From: Salticus scenicus
Taxonomy: Eukaryota > Arthropoda > Arachnida > Araneae > Salticidae
Assembly (NCBI GenBank): GCA_963930645.1
Contig: OZ005656.1
Coordinates: forward strand, 273,370,195-273,434,194
Direction of reading: 5' to 3'
Length of the DNA: 64,000 nt
The notes below the pieces were generated by a model. The model was not told the DNA's origin and made no database searches. It saw only the letters and a list, made by a program, of their open reading frames with translations. This document shows, in pieces, positions 1 through 13,400 of this stretch; the first letter of the stretch is position 1; each line of letters starts with the position of its first letter. The position numbers and the translations under genes are program-made.

Positions 1-1410
1 TTTAATAAATACCAGATATCTATTTCAAATTTTTATAACAATTTATTTTTGTATGTTTGTATTTTACACACAAAATGCATTTATATGAATATTTTTTACT
101 TTATATCCACATTCACTTTTTATTTCATTTGAAATCTAAAGCATAAAACTTTTATTATTTTCATAAGGGTTACGTAGTATTTCATTTTATTTCATTATTC
201 CATTCATTTATTTCATGAATACCAGATATCTATTTCAAATTTTAATAATAATTTATTTTTATATTTTTGTTTTTTACACAGCAAATGCATTTTATATGAA
301 TATTTTAAACTTTATATCCACATTCACTTTTTATTTCATTTGAAATCTAATGCCTCAAACTCTTATTATTTTCATATGGGATATGTGGTATTTCATTTTA
401 TTTTATTATTCCATAATGTATTTTAAATGAATATTTTTTTACTTTATATCCACATTCACTTTTTAATTCATTTGAATCTAATACATAAAACTTTTATTAT
501 TTTCAAAAAAAAAAAAATGTAGTATTTCATTTTATTTCATTATTCCAGTCATTTATTTAATGGATTCCAGATATCCATTTCAAATTTTAATAATAATTTA
601 TTTTTATATATTTGTAATTTACACACCAAATGCAATTTATATGAATATCTTTACTTTATATCCACATTAACTTTTTATTTCATTTGAAATCTAATGCATA
701 AAACTTTTATTATTTTCATAAGTGTTACGTAGTATTTTATTTTATTTCATTATTCCAGTCATTTATTTCATGAATACCAGATATCTATTTCAAATTTTAA
801 TAATAATTTATTTTTATATTTTTGTATTTTACACAGCAAATGCATTTTATAAGAATATTTTTTACTTCATATCCACATTCACTTTTTACTTCATTTGAAA
901 TCTAATACATAAAACTTTTATTATTTTCATAAACAATATGTAGCATTTCATTTTATTTCATTATTCCAGTCACTTATTTAATGAAAACCAGATATCTGTT
1001 TCAAATTTTAATAATATTTTTTTTTTATATTTTTGTAATTTATACAGCAAATGCATTTTATAAGAATATTTTTTACTTCATATCCACATTCACTTTTTAC
1101 TTCATTTGAAATCTAATAAATAAAACTTTTAATATTTTCATAAAGAATACGTAGCATTTCATTTTATTTCATTATTCCATTGATTTAGTTAATGAATACC
1201 AGATATCTATTTCAAATTTTAATAATTAATATTTTTTATATTTTTGTAATTTACACAGCAGATGCATTATATAAAAATATTTTTTCTTTATATCCTTATT
1301 TACTTTTTACTTCATTTGAATCTAATACATAAAACTTTTATTATTTTCAAAAAAAAAAAAAATGTAGTATTTCATTTTATTTTATTATTCCAGTCATTTA
1401 TTTAATGAAT
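1..1410 (+). repeat. Satellite segment out of register with the main HOR
   Basis: These monomers belong to the same 210-bp family but do not align with the bases about 21.29 kb downstream, whereas everything from 1,411 does. Instead the segment is a patchwork. Roughly 130-745 resembles 2,800-3,430 (offset 2,672, changing to 2,692 after a poly-A tract 20 bases shorter than its counterpart). Roughly 745-1,400 resembles 18,090-18,750, sharing the unusual TCCAGTCACTTATTTAATGA variant at about 965. It may be the end of a neighbouring HOR variant or a recombined copy; the window edge prevents a decision. Confidence 0.75.
776..986 (+). repeat. Representative 211-bp monomer
   Basis: A typical full monomer, given as a reference. 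Besides the 8-bp palindrome AGATATCT at its start, it carries the 9-mer ATTTCAAAT at 787-795 and its exact reverse complement ATTTGAAAT at 893-901, 97 bp apart. Its variable block reads AACAATATGTAGC, one of the two main variants; the other reads AGGGATACGTAGT and holds the only CpG of a typical monomer. Confidence 0.85.
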
Positions 1411-2287
1411 ACCAGATATCTATTTCAAATTTAAAAAGAAATTTAATTTTAGATTTTTATAATTTACACAGCAAATGAATTTTAAATGAATATTTTGTAC
1501 TTTATATCCACATTCATTTTTCTCTTCATTTGAAATCTAATACATAAAACTTTTATTATTTTCATAAACAAAATGTAGTATTTCATTTTATTTTATTATT
1601 CCAGTCATTTATTTATTGAATACCAGATATCTGTTTCAAATTTTAATAATAATTTATTTTTATATTTTTGTAATTTATACAGCAAATTCTATTTATAAGA
1701 ATATTTTTTACTTCATACCCGCATTTACTTTTTACTTCATTTGAAACCTAATACATAAAACTTTTATTATTTTCATAAACAATATGTAGCATTTCATTTA
1801 ATTTCATTATTCCATTCTTTTATTTTATGAATACCAGATATCTATTTCAAATTTTAATAATAATTTATTTTTATATTTTTGCATTTTACACAGCAAATGC
1901 ATGTTATATGAATAGTTTTTACTTTATATCCACATTCACTTTTTATTTCATTTGAATTGTAATGCAGAAAACTTTTATTATTTTCAGAAGGGATATGTAG
2001 TATTTCATTTCATTATTCCTTTCATTTATTTAATAATTACCAGATATCTATTCAAATTAAAAAAAAAATTAATTTTATATTTTTATAATTTACACAGAAA
2101 ATGAATTTTAAATGAATATTTTTTACTTTATATAAACATTCACTTTTTATTTCATTTGAAATCTAATGCATAAAACATTTATTATATTCATAAGGAACAC
2201 GTAGTATTTCATTTTATTTCATTATTCCATTCATTTATTTTATGAATGCCAGATATCTATTTCAAACTTTAATAATAATTTATTTTT

Positions 2288-2330
2288 ATATTTTTGTAAT
2301 TTATACAGGATATTTTTGTAATTTATACAT
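2288..2330 (+). repeat. 22-bp tandem duplication inside a monomer
   Basis: The segment ATATTTTTGTAATTTATACA followed by GG occurs twice in a row (2,288-2,309 and 2,310-2,330, the second ending ACAT). The variant recurs near 9,840, 13,440, 17,600 and 20,150 in copy A, at the corresponding places of copy B, and near 49,840, 50,690 and 55,215. At about 53,575 and 58,098 it has been cut by a deletion. Confidence 0.85.
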
Positions 2331-3175
2331 TTTATAAGAATATTTTTTACTTCCTATCCACATACACTTTTTACTTCATCTGAAATCTAATACATAAAAC
2401 TTTTATTATTTTCATAAACAAATTGTAGCATTTCATTTTATTTCATAATTTCAGTCATTTATTTAATGAATTCAAGATATCTATTTCAAATTTTAATAAT
2501 AATTTATTTTTATATATTTGTAATTTACACAACAAATGCAATTTATATGAATATCTTTACTTTATATCCACATTCACTTTTTATTTCATTTGAAATCTAA
2601 TGCATAAAACTTTTATTATTTTCATAAGGGTTACGCAGTATTTTATTTTATTTCATTATTCCATTCATTTATTTAATAAATACCAGATATCTATTTCAAA
2701 TTTTAATAACAATTTATTTTTATATTTTTGTATTTTACACAGAAAATGCATTTTATATGAATATTTTTTACTTTATATCCACATTCACTTTTTATTTCAT
2801 TTGAAATCTAAAGCATAAAACTTTTATTATTTTCATAAGGGATACGTAGTATTTCATTTTATTTCATTATTCCATTCATTTATTTCATGAATACCAGATA
2901 TCTATTTCAAATTTTAATAATAATTTATTTTTATATTTTTGTTTTTTACACAGCAAATGCATTTTATATGAATATTTTATACTTTATATCAACATTCACT
3001 TTTTATTTCAGTTGAAATCTAATGCCTCAAACTCTTATTATTTTCATATGGGATATGTGGTATTTCATTTTATTTTATTATTCCATAATGTATTTTAAAT
3101 GAATATTTTTTTACTTTATATCCACATTCACTTTTTACTTCATTTGAATCTAATACATAAGACTTTTATTATTTT

Positions 3176-3176
<1 letters not shown>

Positions 3177-3209
<33 letters not shown>
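3177..3209 (+). repeat. Poly-A tract, 33 bp, in HOR copy A
   Basis: A run of 33 A replaces the usual TAAGGGATACG between ATTATTTTCA and TGTAGTATTTC of one specific monomer variant. Counterparts are 26 A at 24,473 (copy B) and 32 A at 45,759 (copy C). Related monomers at 505 and 1,349 have only 13 and 14 A. Confidence 0.92.
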
Positions 3210-3211
<2 letters not shown>

Positions 3212-4308
3212 TAGTATTTCATTTTATTTCATTATTCCAGTCATTTATTTAATGGATTCCAGATATCCATTTCAAATTTTAATAATAATTTATTTTTATA
3301 TATTTGTAATTTACACAGCAAATGCAATTTATATGAATATCTTTACTTTATATCCACATTAACTTTTTATTTCATTTGAAATCTAATGCATAAAACTTTT
3401 ATTATTTTCATAAGTGTTACGTAGTATTTTATTTTATTACATTATTCCATTCATTTATTTAATAAATACCAGATATCTATTTCAAATTTTAATAACATTT
3501 TATTTTTATATTTTTGTATTTTACACACAAAATGCATTTTATATGAATATTTTTTACTTTATATCCACATTCACTTTTTATTTCATTTGAAATCTAAAGC
3601 ATAAAACTTTTATTATTTTCATAAGGGATACGTAGTATTTCATTTTATTTCATTATTCCATTCATTTATTTCATGAATACCAGATATCTATTTCAAATTT
3701 TAATAATAATTTATTTTTATATTTTTGTATTTTACACAGCAAATGCATTTTATATGAATATTTTTTACTTTATATCCACATTCACTTTTTATCTCATTTG
3801 AAATCTAAAGCATAAAACTTTTATTATTTTCATAAGGGATACGTAGTATTTCATTTTATTTCATTATTCCATTCATTTATTTCATGAATACCAGATATCT
3901 ATTTCAAATTTTAATAATAATTTATTTTTATATTTTTGTTTTTTACACAGCAAATGCATTTTATATGAATATTTTTTACTTTATATCCACATTCACTTTT
4001 TATTTCATTTGAAATCTAATGCATCAAACTTTTATTATTTTCATATGGGATATGTGGTATTTCTTTTATCTCATTATTCCATTCATTTATTTCATGAATA
4101 CCAGATATCTATTTCAAATTTAAAAAATATTTTTTTTATACTTTTTTAATTTACACAGCAAATGAATTTTCAATGAATATATTTTTACTGTATATCCACA
4201 TTCACTTTTTACTTCATTTGAATCTAATACATAAAACTTTTATTATTATCATAAACAATATGTAGCATTTCATTTTATTTCATTATTCCATTCATTTAGA
4301 TAATGAAT

Positions 4309-4391
4309 ACCAGATATCTATTTCAAATTTTAATAATTAATAATTATTATATTTTTGTAATTTACACTGCAAATGAATTTAGTTAATGAAT
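4309..4391 (+). repeat. 83-bp partial monomer
   Basis: Landmarks at 4,309 and 4,392 are only 83 bp apart. The monomer runs from ACCAGATATC through ACTGCAAATGAATTTAG and then jumps directly to TTAATGAATACCAG, losing about 128 bp. Copy B has the same at 25,598. This one differs from its relatives in reading ACACTGCAAATG. Confidence 0.85.
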
Positions 4392-6056
4392 ACCAGATAT
4401 CTATTTCAAATTTTAATAATTAATAATTTTTATATTTTTGTACTTTACACAGCAAATGCATTATATAAATATATTTTTTACTTTATATCCACATTCACTT
4501 TTTATTTCATTTGAAATCGAATGCATAAAACTTTTATTATTTTCATAAGGGATATGTAGTATTTCATTTTATTTCATTATTCCATTCATTTATTTCATGA
4601 ATACCAGATATCTATTTCAAATTTTAAGAATAATTTATTTATATATTTTTGTATTTTACACAGCAAATGCATGTTATATGAATATTTTTTACTTTATATC
4701 CACATTCACTTTTTATTTCATTTGAAATCTAATGCAGAAAACTTTTATTATTTTCATAAGGGATACGTAGTATTTAATTATATTTCATTATTCCATTCCT
4801 TTATTTCATGAATACCAGATATCTATTTCAAATTTTAATAACAATTTATTTTTATATTTTTGTATTTTTCACAGCAAATGCATCTATATGAATTTTTTTA
4901 CGTTATATCCACTTTCACTTTTTATTTCATTTGATATCTAATGCATAAAACTTTTATTATTTTCAGAAGGGATATGTAGTATTTTATTTCATTTCATTAT
5001 TCCTTTCATTTATTTAATGAATACCAGATATCTATTTCAAATTTATAAAATATTTCATTTTCATTTTTTTATAATTTACACAGCAAATGAATTTTAAATG
5101 AATATTTTATACTTTATATCCACATTCACTTTTTATTTCATTTGAAATCTAATGCATAAAACATTTATTATTTTCATAAGGGATACGTAGTATTTTATTT
5201 TATTTCATTATTCCATTCATTTATTTAATAAATACCAGATATCTATTTCAAATTTTAATAACAATTTATTTTTGTATGTTTGTATTTTACACACAAAATG
5301 CATTTATATGAATATTTTTTACTTTATATCCACATTCACTTTTTATTTCATTTGAAATCTAAAGCATAAAACTTTTATTATTTTCATAAACAATATGTAG
5401 CATTTCATTTAATTTCATTATTCCATTCTTTTATTTCATGAATACCAGATATCTATTTCAAATTTTAATAATAATTTATTTTTATATTTTTATAATTTAC
5501 ACAGCAAATGCATTTTTTATGAATATTTTTTACTTTATATCCACATTCACTTTTTATTTCATTTGTATTCTAATGCATAAAACTTTTATTATTTTCATAA
5601 GGGATACGTAGTATTTCATTTTATTTCATTATTCCAGTCATTTATTTCATGAATACCAGATATCTATTTCAAATTTTAATAATAATTTATTTTTGTATTT
5701 TTGTATTTTACACAGCAAATGCATTTTATAAGAATATTTTTTACTTCATATCCACATTCACTTTTTACTTCATTTGAAATCTAATACATAAAACTTTTAT
5801 TATTTTCATAAACAATATGTAGCATTTCATTTTATTTCATTATTCCAGTCATTTATTTAATGAATACCAGATATCTGTTTCAAATTTTAATAATATATAT
5901 ATATTTTTTATATTTTTGTAATTTATACAGCAAATGCATTTTATAAGAATATTTTTTACTTTATTTGAAATCTAATAAATAAAACTTTTAATATTTTCAT
6001 AAACAATATGTAGCATTTCATTTTATTTCATTATTCCATTGATTTAGTTAATGAAT

Positions 6057-6139
6057 ACCAGATATCTATTTCAAATTTTAATAATTAATAATTTTTATAT
6101 TTTTGTAATTTACACAGCAAATGCATTTAGTTAATGAAT
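6057..6139 (+). repeat. 83-bp partial monomer
   Basis: Landmarks at 6,057 and 6,140. It has the typical partial-monomer form: AATAATTAATAATTTTTATA core, CAGCAAATGCATTTAG, then TTAATGAATACCAG. It sits directly before a monomer with CAGCAGATGCATTATATAA, a pairing seen at most of the other partial copies. Confidence 0.88.
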
Positions 6140-8243
6140 ACCAGATATCTATTTCAAATTTTAATAATTAATAATTTTTATATTTTTGTAATTTACACAG
6201 CAGATGCATTATATAAAAATATTTTTTCTTTATATCCTTATTCACTTTTTATTTCATTTGAATTCGAATGCATAAAAATTTTATTATTTTCATAAGAGAT
6301 ATGTAGTATTTCATTTTATTTCATTATTCCATTCATTTATTTCATGAATACCAGATATCTATTTCAAATTTTAATAATAATTTATTTATATAGTTTTGTA
6401 TTTTACACAGCAAATGCATCTTATATAAATACTTTTTAATTTATATCCACATTCACTTTTTATTTCATTTGAAATCTAATGCAAAAAACTTTTATTATTT
6501 TCATAAGGGATACGTAGTATTTAATTTTATTTCATTATTCCATTCATTTATTTCATGAATACCAGATATCTATTTCAAATTTTAATAACAATTTATTTCT
6601 ATATTTTTGTATTTTACACAGCAAATGCTTTTATATGAATTTTTTTACGTTATATCCACTTTCACTTTTTATTTCATTTGATATCTAATGCATAAAACTT
6701 TTATTATTTTCAGAAGGGATATGTAGTATTTCATTTTATTTCGTTATTCTATTCATTTATTTAATAAATACCAGATATCTATTCAAATTTAAAAAAAAAA
6801 TTAATTTTATATTTTTATAATTTACACAGAAAATGAATTTTAAATGAATATTTTTTACTTTATATCCACATTCATTTTTCACTTCATTTGAAATCTAATA
6901 CATAAAACTTTTATTATTTTCATAAACAAAATGTAGTATTTCATTTTATTTTATTATTCCAGTCATTTATTTATTAAATACCAGATATCTGTTTCAAATT
7001 TTAATAATAATTTATTTTTATATTTTTGTAATTTATACAGCAAATGCTATTTATAAGAATATTTTTTACTTCATACCCGCATTCACTTTTTACTTCATTT
7101 GAAACCTAATACATAAAACTTTTATTATTTTCATAAACAATATGTAGCATTTCATTTAATTTAATTACTCCATTCTTTTATTTCATGAATACCAGATATC
7201 TATTTCAAATTTTAATAATAATTTATTTTTATATTTTTATAATTTACACAGCAAATGCATTTTTTATGCATATTTTTTACTTTATATCCACATTTACTTT
7301 TTATTTCATTTGTATTCTAATACATAAAACTTTTATTGTTTTCAAAAATAAATTGTAGCATTTCATTTTATTTCATAATTCCAGTCATTTATTTAATGAA
7401 TTCAAGATATCTATTTCAAATTTTAATAATAATTTATTTTTATATATTTGTAATTTACACAACAAATGCAATTTATATGAATATCTTTACTTTATATCCA
7501 CATTCACTTTCTATTTCATTTGAAATCTAATGCATAAAACTTTTATTATTTTCATAAGGGTTACGTAGTATTTTATTTTATTTCATTATTTCATTCATTT
7601 ATTTAATAAATACCAGATATCTATTTCAAATTTTAATAACAATTTATTTTTATATTTTTGTATTTTACACAGAAAATGCATTTTATATGAATATTTTTTA
7701 CTTTATATCCACATTCACTTTTTATTTCATTTGAAATTTAAAGCATAAAACTTTTATTATTTTCATAAGGGATACGTAGTATTTCATTTTATTTCATTAT
7801 TCCATTCATTTATTTCATGAATACCAGATATCTATTTCAAATTTTAATAATAATTTATTTTTATATTTTTGTTTTTTACACAGCAAATGCATTTTATATG
7901 AATATTTTTTACTTTATATCCACATTCACTTTTTATTTCATTTGAAATCTAATGCCTCAAACTCTTATTATTTCCTATGGGATATGTGGTATTTCATTTT
8001 ATTTTATTATTCCATTCATTTTTTTCATGAATACCAGATATCTATTACAAATTTAAAAAATATTTTTTTTTATACTTTTATAATTTACACAGCAAATGAA
8101 TTTTAAATGAATATATTTTTACTGTATATCCACATTCACTTTTTACTTCATTTGAAATCTAATACGTAAAACTTTTATTATTATCATAAACAATATGTAG
8201 CATTTCATTTTATTTCATTTTTCCAGTCTTTTATTTAATGAAT

Positions 8244-8280
8244 ACCTGATATATAATTCGAATTACTACTAATCTACTTT
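8244..8280 (+). repeat. Divergent patch in one monomer variant
   Basis: The normally most conserved part of the monomer is replaced: ACCAGATATCTATTTCAAAT becomes ACCTGATATATAATTCGAAT, followed by TACTACTAATCTACTTTTAT. The EcoRV site is lost and a TTCGAA palindrome with a CpG appears. Identical patches lie at 14,470, 29,533, 35,758, 54,534 and 59,058. Confidence 0.85.
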
Positions 8281-8663
8281 TATACCTTTATAATTTACAC
8301 AGCAAATGAATTTTAAATGAATATATTTTTACTTCATATCCACATTCACATTTTACTTCAATTGAAATCTAATACATAAAACTTTTATTATTTTTATAAA
8401 CAATATGTAGCATTTCATTTTATTTCATTATTCCAGTCATTTATTTAATGAATACCAGATATCTATTTCAAATTTTAATAATAAATTATTTTTAAATTTT
8501 TGTAATTTATACAACAAATGCATTTTTAAGAATATTTTTTACTTCATATCCACATTCACTTTTTACTTCATTTGAAATCTAATAAATAAAACTTTTAATA
8601 TTTTCATAAACAATATGTAGCATTTCATTTTATTTCATTATTCCATTGATTTAGTTAATGAAT

Positions 8664-8746
8664 ACCAGATATCTATTTCATATTTTAATAATTAATAATT
8701 TTTATATTTTTGTAATTTACACAGCAAATGCATTTAGTTAATGAAT
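8664..8746 (+). repeat. 83-bp partial monomer
   Basis: Landmarks at 8,664 and 8,747. Same internal junction as the copy at 6,057 and the same following monomer with CAGCAGATGC; one visible difference is TTTCATATTTTAATAA in place of TTTCAAATTTTAATAA. Confidence 0.88.
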
Positions 8747-10382
8747 ACCAGATATCTATTTCAAATTTTAATAATTAATAATTTTTATATTTTTGTAATT
8801 TACACAGCAGATGCATTATATAAAAATATTTTTTCTTTATATCCTTATTCACTTTTTATTTCATTTGAATTCGAATGCATAAAAATTTTATTATTTTCAT
8901 AAGAGATATGTAGTATTTCATTTTATTTCATTATTCCATTCATTTATTTAATAAATACCAGATATCTATTTCAAATTTTAATAACAATTTATTTTTGTAT
9001 GTTTGTATTTTACACACAAAATGCATTTATATGAATATTTTTTACTTTATATCCACATTCACTTTTTATTTCATTTGAAATCTAAAGCATAAATCTTTTA
9101 TTATTTTCATAAACAATATGTAGCATTTCATTTTATTTCATTATTCCAGTCATTTATTTAATGAATACCAGATATCTGTTTCAAATTTTAATAATATATA
9201 TATATTTTTTATATTTTTGTAATTTATACAGCAAATGCATTTATACGAATTTTTTTACGTTATATCCACTTTCACTTTTTATTTCATTTGATATCTAATG
9301 CATAAAACTTTTATTATTTTCAGAAGGGATATGAAGTATTTCATTTTATTTCATTATTCTATTCTTTTATTTCATAAATACCAGATATCTATTTCAAATT
9401 TAAAAAGAAATTTAATTTTAGATTTTTATAATTTACACAGCAAATGAATTTTAAATGAATATTTTGTACTTTATATCCACATTCATTTTCACTTCATTTG
9501 AAATCTAATACATAAAACTTTTTTTTTTTCATAAACAAAATGTAGTATTTTATTTTATTTTATTATTCCAGTCATTTATTTATTGAATACCAGATATCTG
9601 TTTCAAATTTTAATAATAATTTATTTTTATATTTTTGTATTTTACACAGCAAATGCATGTTATATGAATAGTTTTTACTTTATATCCACATTCACTTTTT
9701 ATTTCATTTGAATTGTAATGCAGAAAACTTTTATTATTTTCATAAGGAATACGTAGTATTTCATTTTATTTCATTATTCCATTCATTTATTTTATGAATA
9801 CCAGATATCTATTTCAAACTTTAATAATAATTTATTTTTATATTTTTGTAATTTATACAGGATATTTTTGTAATTTATGCATTTTATAAGAATATTTTTT
9901 ACTTCCTATCCACATTCACTTTTTACTTCATTTGAAATCTAATAAATAAAACTTTTAATATTTTCATAAACAATATGTAGCATTTCATTTTATTTCATTA
10001 TTCCATTCATTTAGTTAATGAATACCAGATATCTATTTCAAATTTTAATAATTAATAATTTTTATATTTTTGTAATTTACACAGCAAAATTATAAAAATA
10101 TTTTTTACTTTATATCCACATTCACTTTTCATTTCATTTGAAATCGAATGCATAAAACTTTTATTATTTTCATAAGGGATATGTACTATTTCATTTTATA
10201 TCATTATTCCATTCATTTATTTAATGAATACCAGATATCTATTTCAAAAATTCAAAATAATTTATTTTTATATTTTAATAATTTACGCAGCAAATGTATT
10301 TTAAATGAATATTTTTTTACTTTATATCCACATTCACTTTTTACTTCATTTGAATCTAATACATAAAACTTTTATTATTTTC

Positions 10383-10411
<29 letters not shown>
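10383..10411 (+). repeat. Poly-A tract, 29 bp, in HOR copy A
   Basis: Second poly-A monomer of the unit, at the same internal position as the tract at 3,177 but followed by GTAGTATTTC. Its counterpart in copy B (31,671-31,699) is the same length. Confidence 0.92.
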
Positions 10412-10414
<3 letters not shown>

Positions 10415-13400
10415 GTATTTCATTTTATTTCATTATTCCAGTCATTTATTTAATGGATTCCAGATATCCATTTCAAATTTTAATAATAATTTATTTTTAT
10501 ATATTTGTAATTTACACAGCAAATGCAATTTATATGAATATCTTTACTTTATATCCACATTAACTTTTTATTTCATTTGAAATCTAATGCATAAAACTTT
10601 TAATTTTTTCATAAGTGTTACGTAGTATTTTATTTTATTACATTATTCCATTCATTTATTTAATAAATACCAGATATCTATTTCAAATTTTAATAACATT
10701 TTATTTTTACATTTTTGTATTTTACACACAAAATGCATTTTATATGAATATTTTTTACTTTATATCCACATTCACTTTTTATTTCATTTGAAATCTAAAG
10801 CATAAAACTTTTATTATTTTCATAAGGGATACGTAGTATTTCATGTTATTTCATTATTCCATTCATTTATTTCATGAATACCAGATATCTATTTCAAATT
10901 TTAATAATAATTTATTTTTATATTTTTGTATTTTACACAGCAAATGCATTTTATATGAATATTTTTTACTTTATATCCACATTCACTTTTTATCTCATTT
11001 GAAATCTAAAGCATAAAACTTTTATTATTTTCATAAGGGATACGTAGTATTTCATTTTATTTCATTATTCCATTCATTTATTTCATGAATACCAGATATC
11101 TATTTCAAATTTTAATAATAATTTATTTTTATATTTTTGTTTTTTACACAGCAAATGCATTTTATATGAATATTTTTTACTTTATATCCACATTCACTTT
11201 TTATTTCATTTGAAATCTAATGCATCAAACTTTTATTATTTTCATATGGGATATGTGGTATTTCTTTTATCTCATTATTCCATTCATTTATTTCATGAAT
11301 ACCAGATATCTTTTTCAAATTTAAAAAATATTTTTTTTTATACTTTTATAATTTACACAGCAAATGAATTGTCAATGAATATATTTTTACTGTATATCCA
11401 CATTCACTTTTTACTTCATTTGAATCTAATACATAAAACTTTTATTATTATCATAAACAATATGTAGCATTTCATTTTATTTCATTATTCCATTCATTTA
11501 GATAATGAATACCAGATATCTATTTTAAATTTTAATAATTAATAATTATTATATTTTTGTAATTTATACAGCAAATGCATTTTATAAGAATATTTTTTAC
11601 TTCATATCCACATTCACTTTTTACTTCATTTGAAATCTAATACATGAACCTTTTATTATTTTCATAAACAATATGTAACATTTCATTTTATTTCATTATT
11701 CCAGTCATTTATTTAATGAATACCAGATATCTATTTCAAATTTTAATAATAATTTATTTTTATATTTTTGTATTTATACAGCAAATGCATTTTATAAGAA
11801 TATTTTTTACTTCATATCCACATTCACTTTTTACTTCATTTGGAATCTAATAAATAAAACTTTTAATATTTTCATAAACAATATGTAGCATTTCATTTTA
11901 TTTCATTATTCCATTCATTTAGATAATGAATACCAGATATCTATTTCAAATTTTAATAATTAATAATTTTTATATTTTTGTAATTTACACAGCAAATGCA
12001 TTATATAAAAATATTTTTTACTTTATATCCACATTCACTTTTTATTTCATTTGAAATCGAATGCATAAAACTTTTATTATTTTCATAAGCGATATGTAGT
12101 ATTTCATTTTATTTCATTATTCCATTCATTTATTTCATGAATACCAGATATCTATTTCAAATTTTAACAATAATTTATTTATATATTTTTGTATTTTACA
12201 CAGCAAATGCATGTTATATGAATATTTTTTACTTTATATCCACATTCACTTTTTATTTCATTTGAAATCTAATGCAGACAACTTTTATTATTTTCATAAG
12301 GGATACGTAGTATTTAATTATATTTCATTATTCCATTCCTTTATTTCATGAATACCAGATATCTATTTCTAATTTTAATAACAATTTATTTTTATATTTT
12401 TGTATTTTTCACAGCAAATGCATCTATATGAATTTTTTTACGTTATATCCACTTTCACTTTTTATTTCATTTGATATCTAATGCATAAAACTTTTATTAT
12501 TTTCAGAAGGTATATGTAGTATTTCATTTCATTTCATTATTCCTTTCATTTATTTAATGAATACCAGATATCTATTTCAAATTTATAAAATATTTCATTT
12601 TTATTTTTTTATAATTTACACAGCAAATGAATTTTAAATGAATATTTTATACTTTATATCCACATTCACTTTTTATTTCATTTGAAATCTAAAGCATAAA
12701 AATTTTATTATTTTCATAAGAGATATGTAGTATTTCATTTTATTTCATTATTCCATTCATTTATTTCATGAATACCAGATATCTATTTCAAATTTTAATA
12801 ATAATTTATTTATATAGTTTTGTATTTTACACAGCAAATGCATCTTATATGAATACTTTTTAATTTATATCCACATTCACTTTTTATTTCATTTGAAATC
12901 TAATGCAGAAAACTTTTATTATTTTTATAAGGGATACGTAGTATTTAATTTTATTTCATTATTCCATTCATTTATTTCATGAATACCAGATATCTATTTC
13001 AAATTTTAATAACAATTTATTTTTATATTTTTGTATTTTACACAGCAAATGCATTTATATGAATTTTTTTACGTTATATCCACTTTCACTTTTTATTTCA
13101 TTTGAAATCTAATGCATAAAACTTTTATTATTTTCAGAAGGGATATGTAGTATTTCATTTTATTTCGTTATTCTATTCATTTATTTAATAAATACCAGAT
13201 ATCTATTCAAATTTAAAAAAAAATTAATTTTATATTTTTATAATTTACACAGAAAATGCATTTTTTATGAATATTTTTTACTTTATATCCACATTCACTT
13301 TTTATTTCATTTGTATTCTAATGCATAAAACTTTTATTATTTTCATAAGGAACACGTAGTATTTCATTTTATTTCATTATTCCATTCATTTATTTTATGA

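Noticed and set aside
2600..2818. 72-codon open frame starting at an ATG in the ATTTGAAATCTAATGC block, repeated at 23,896 and 45,182
   Set aside because: It is a translation of satellite. Because a monomer is about 210 bp (70 codons) a frame can survive one turn. Copies differ by indels that break the frame and nothing resembles a protein.
3177..3209. Poly-A tract considered as the tail of a SINE or LINE insertion
   Set aside because: Ordinary monomer sequence continues on both sides at the expected position, with no element body or target duplication; the tract replaces a few bases of the monomer.
11210..11467. 85-codon open frame in the satellite, repeated at 32,498
   Set aside because: Same reason; it merely spans a monomer variant with few stops. 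Its exact recurrence reflects the 21.29-kb HOR, not selection on a protein.
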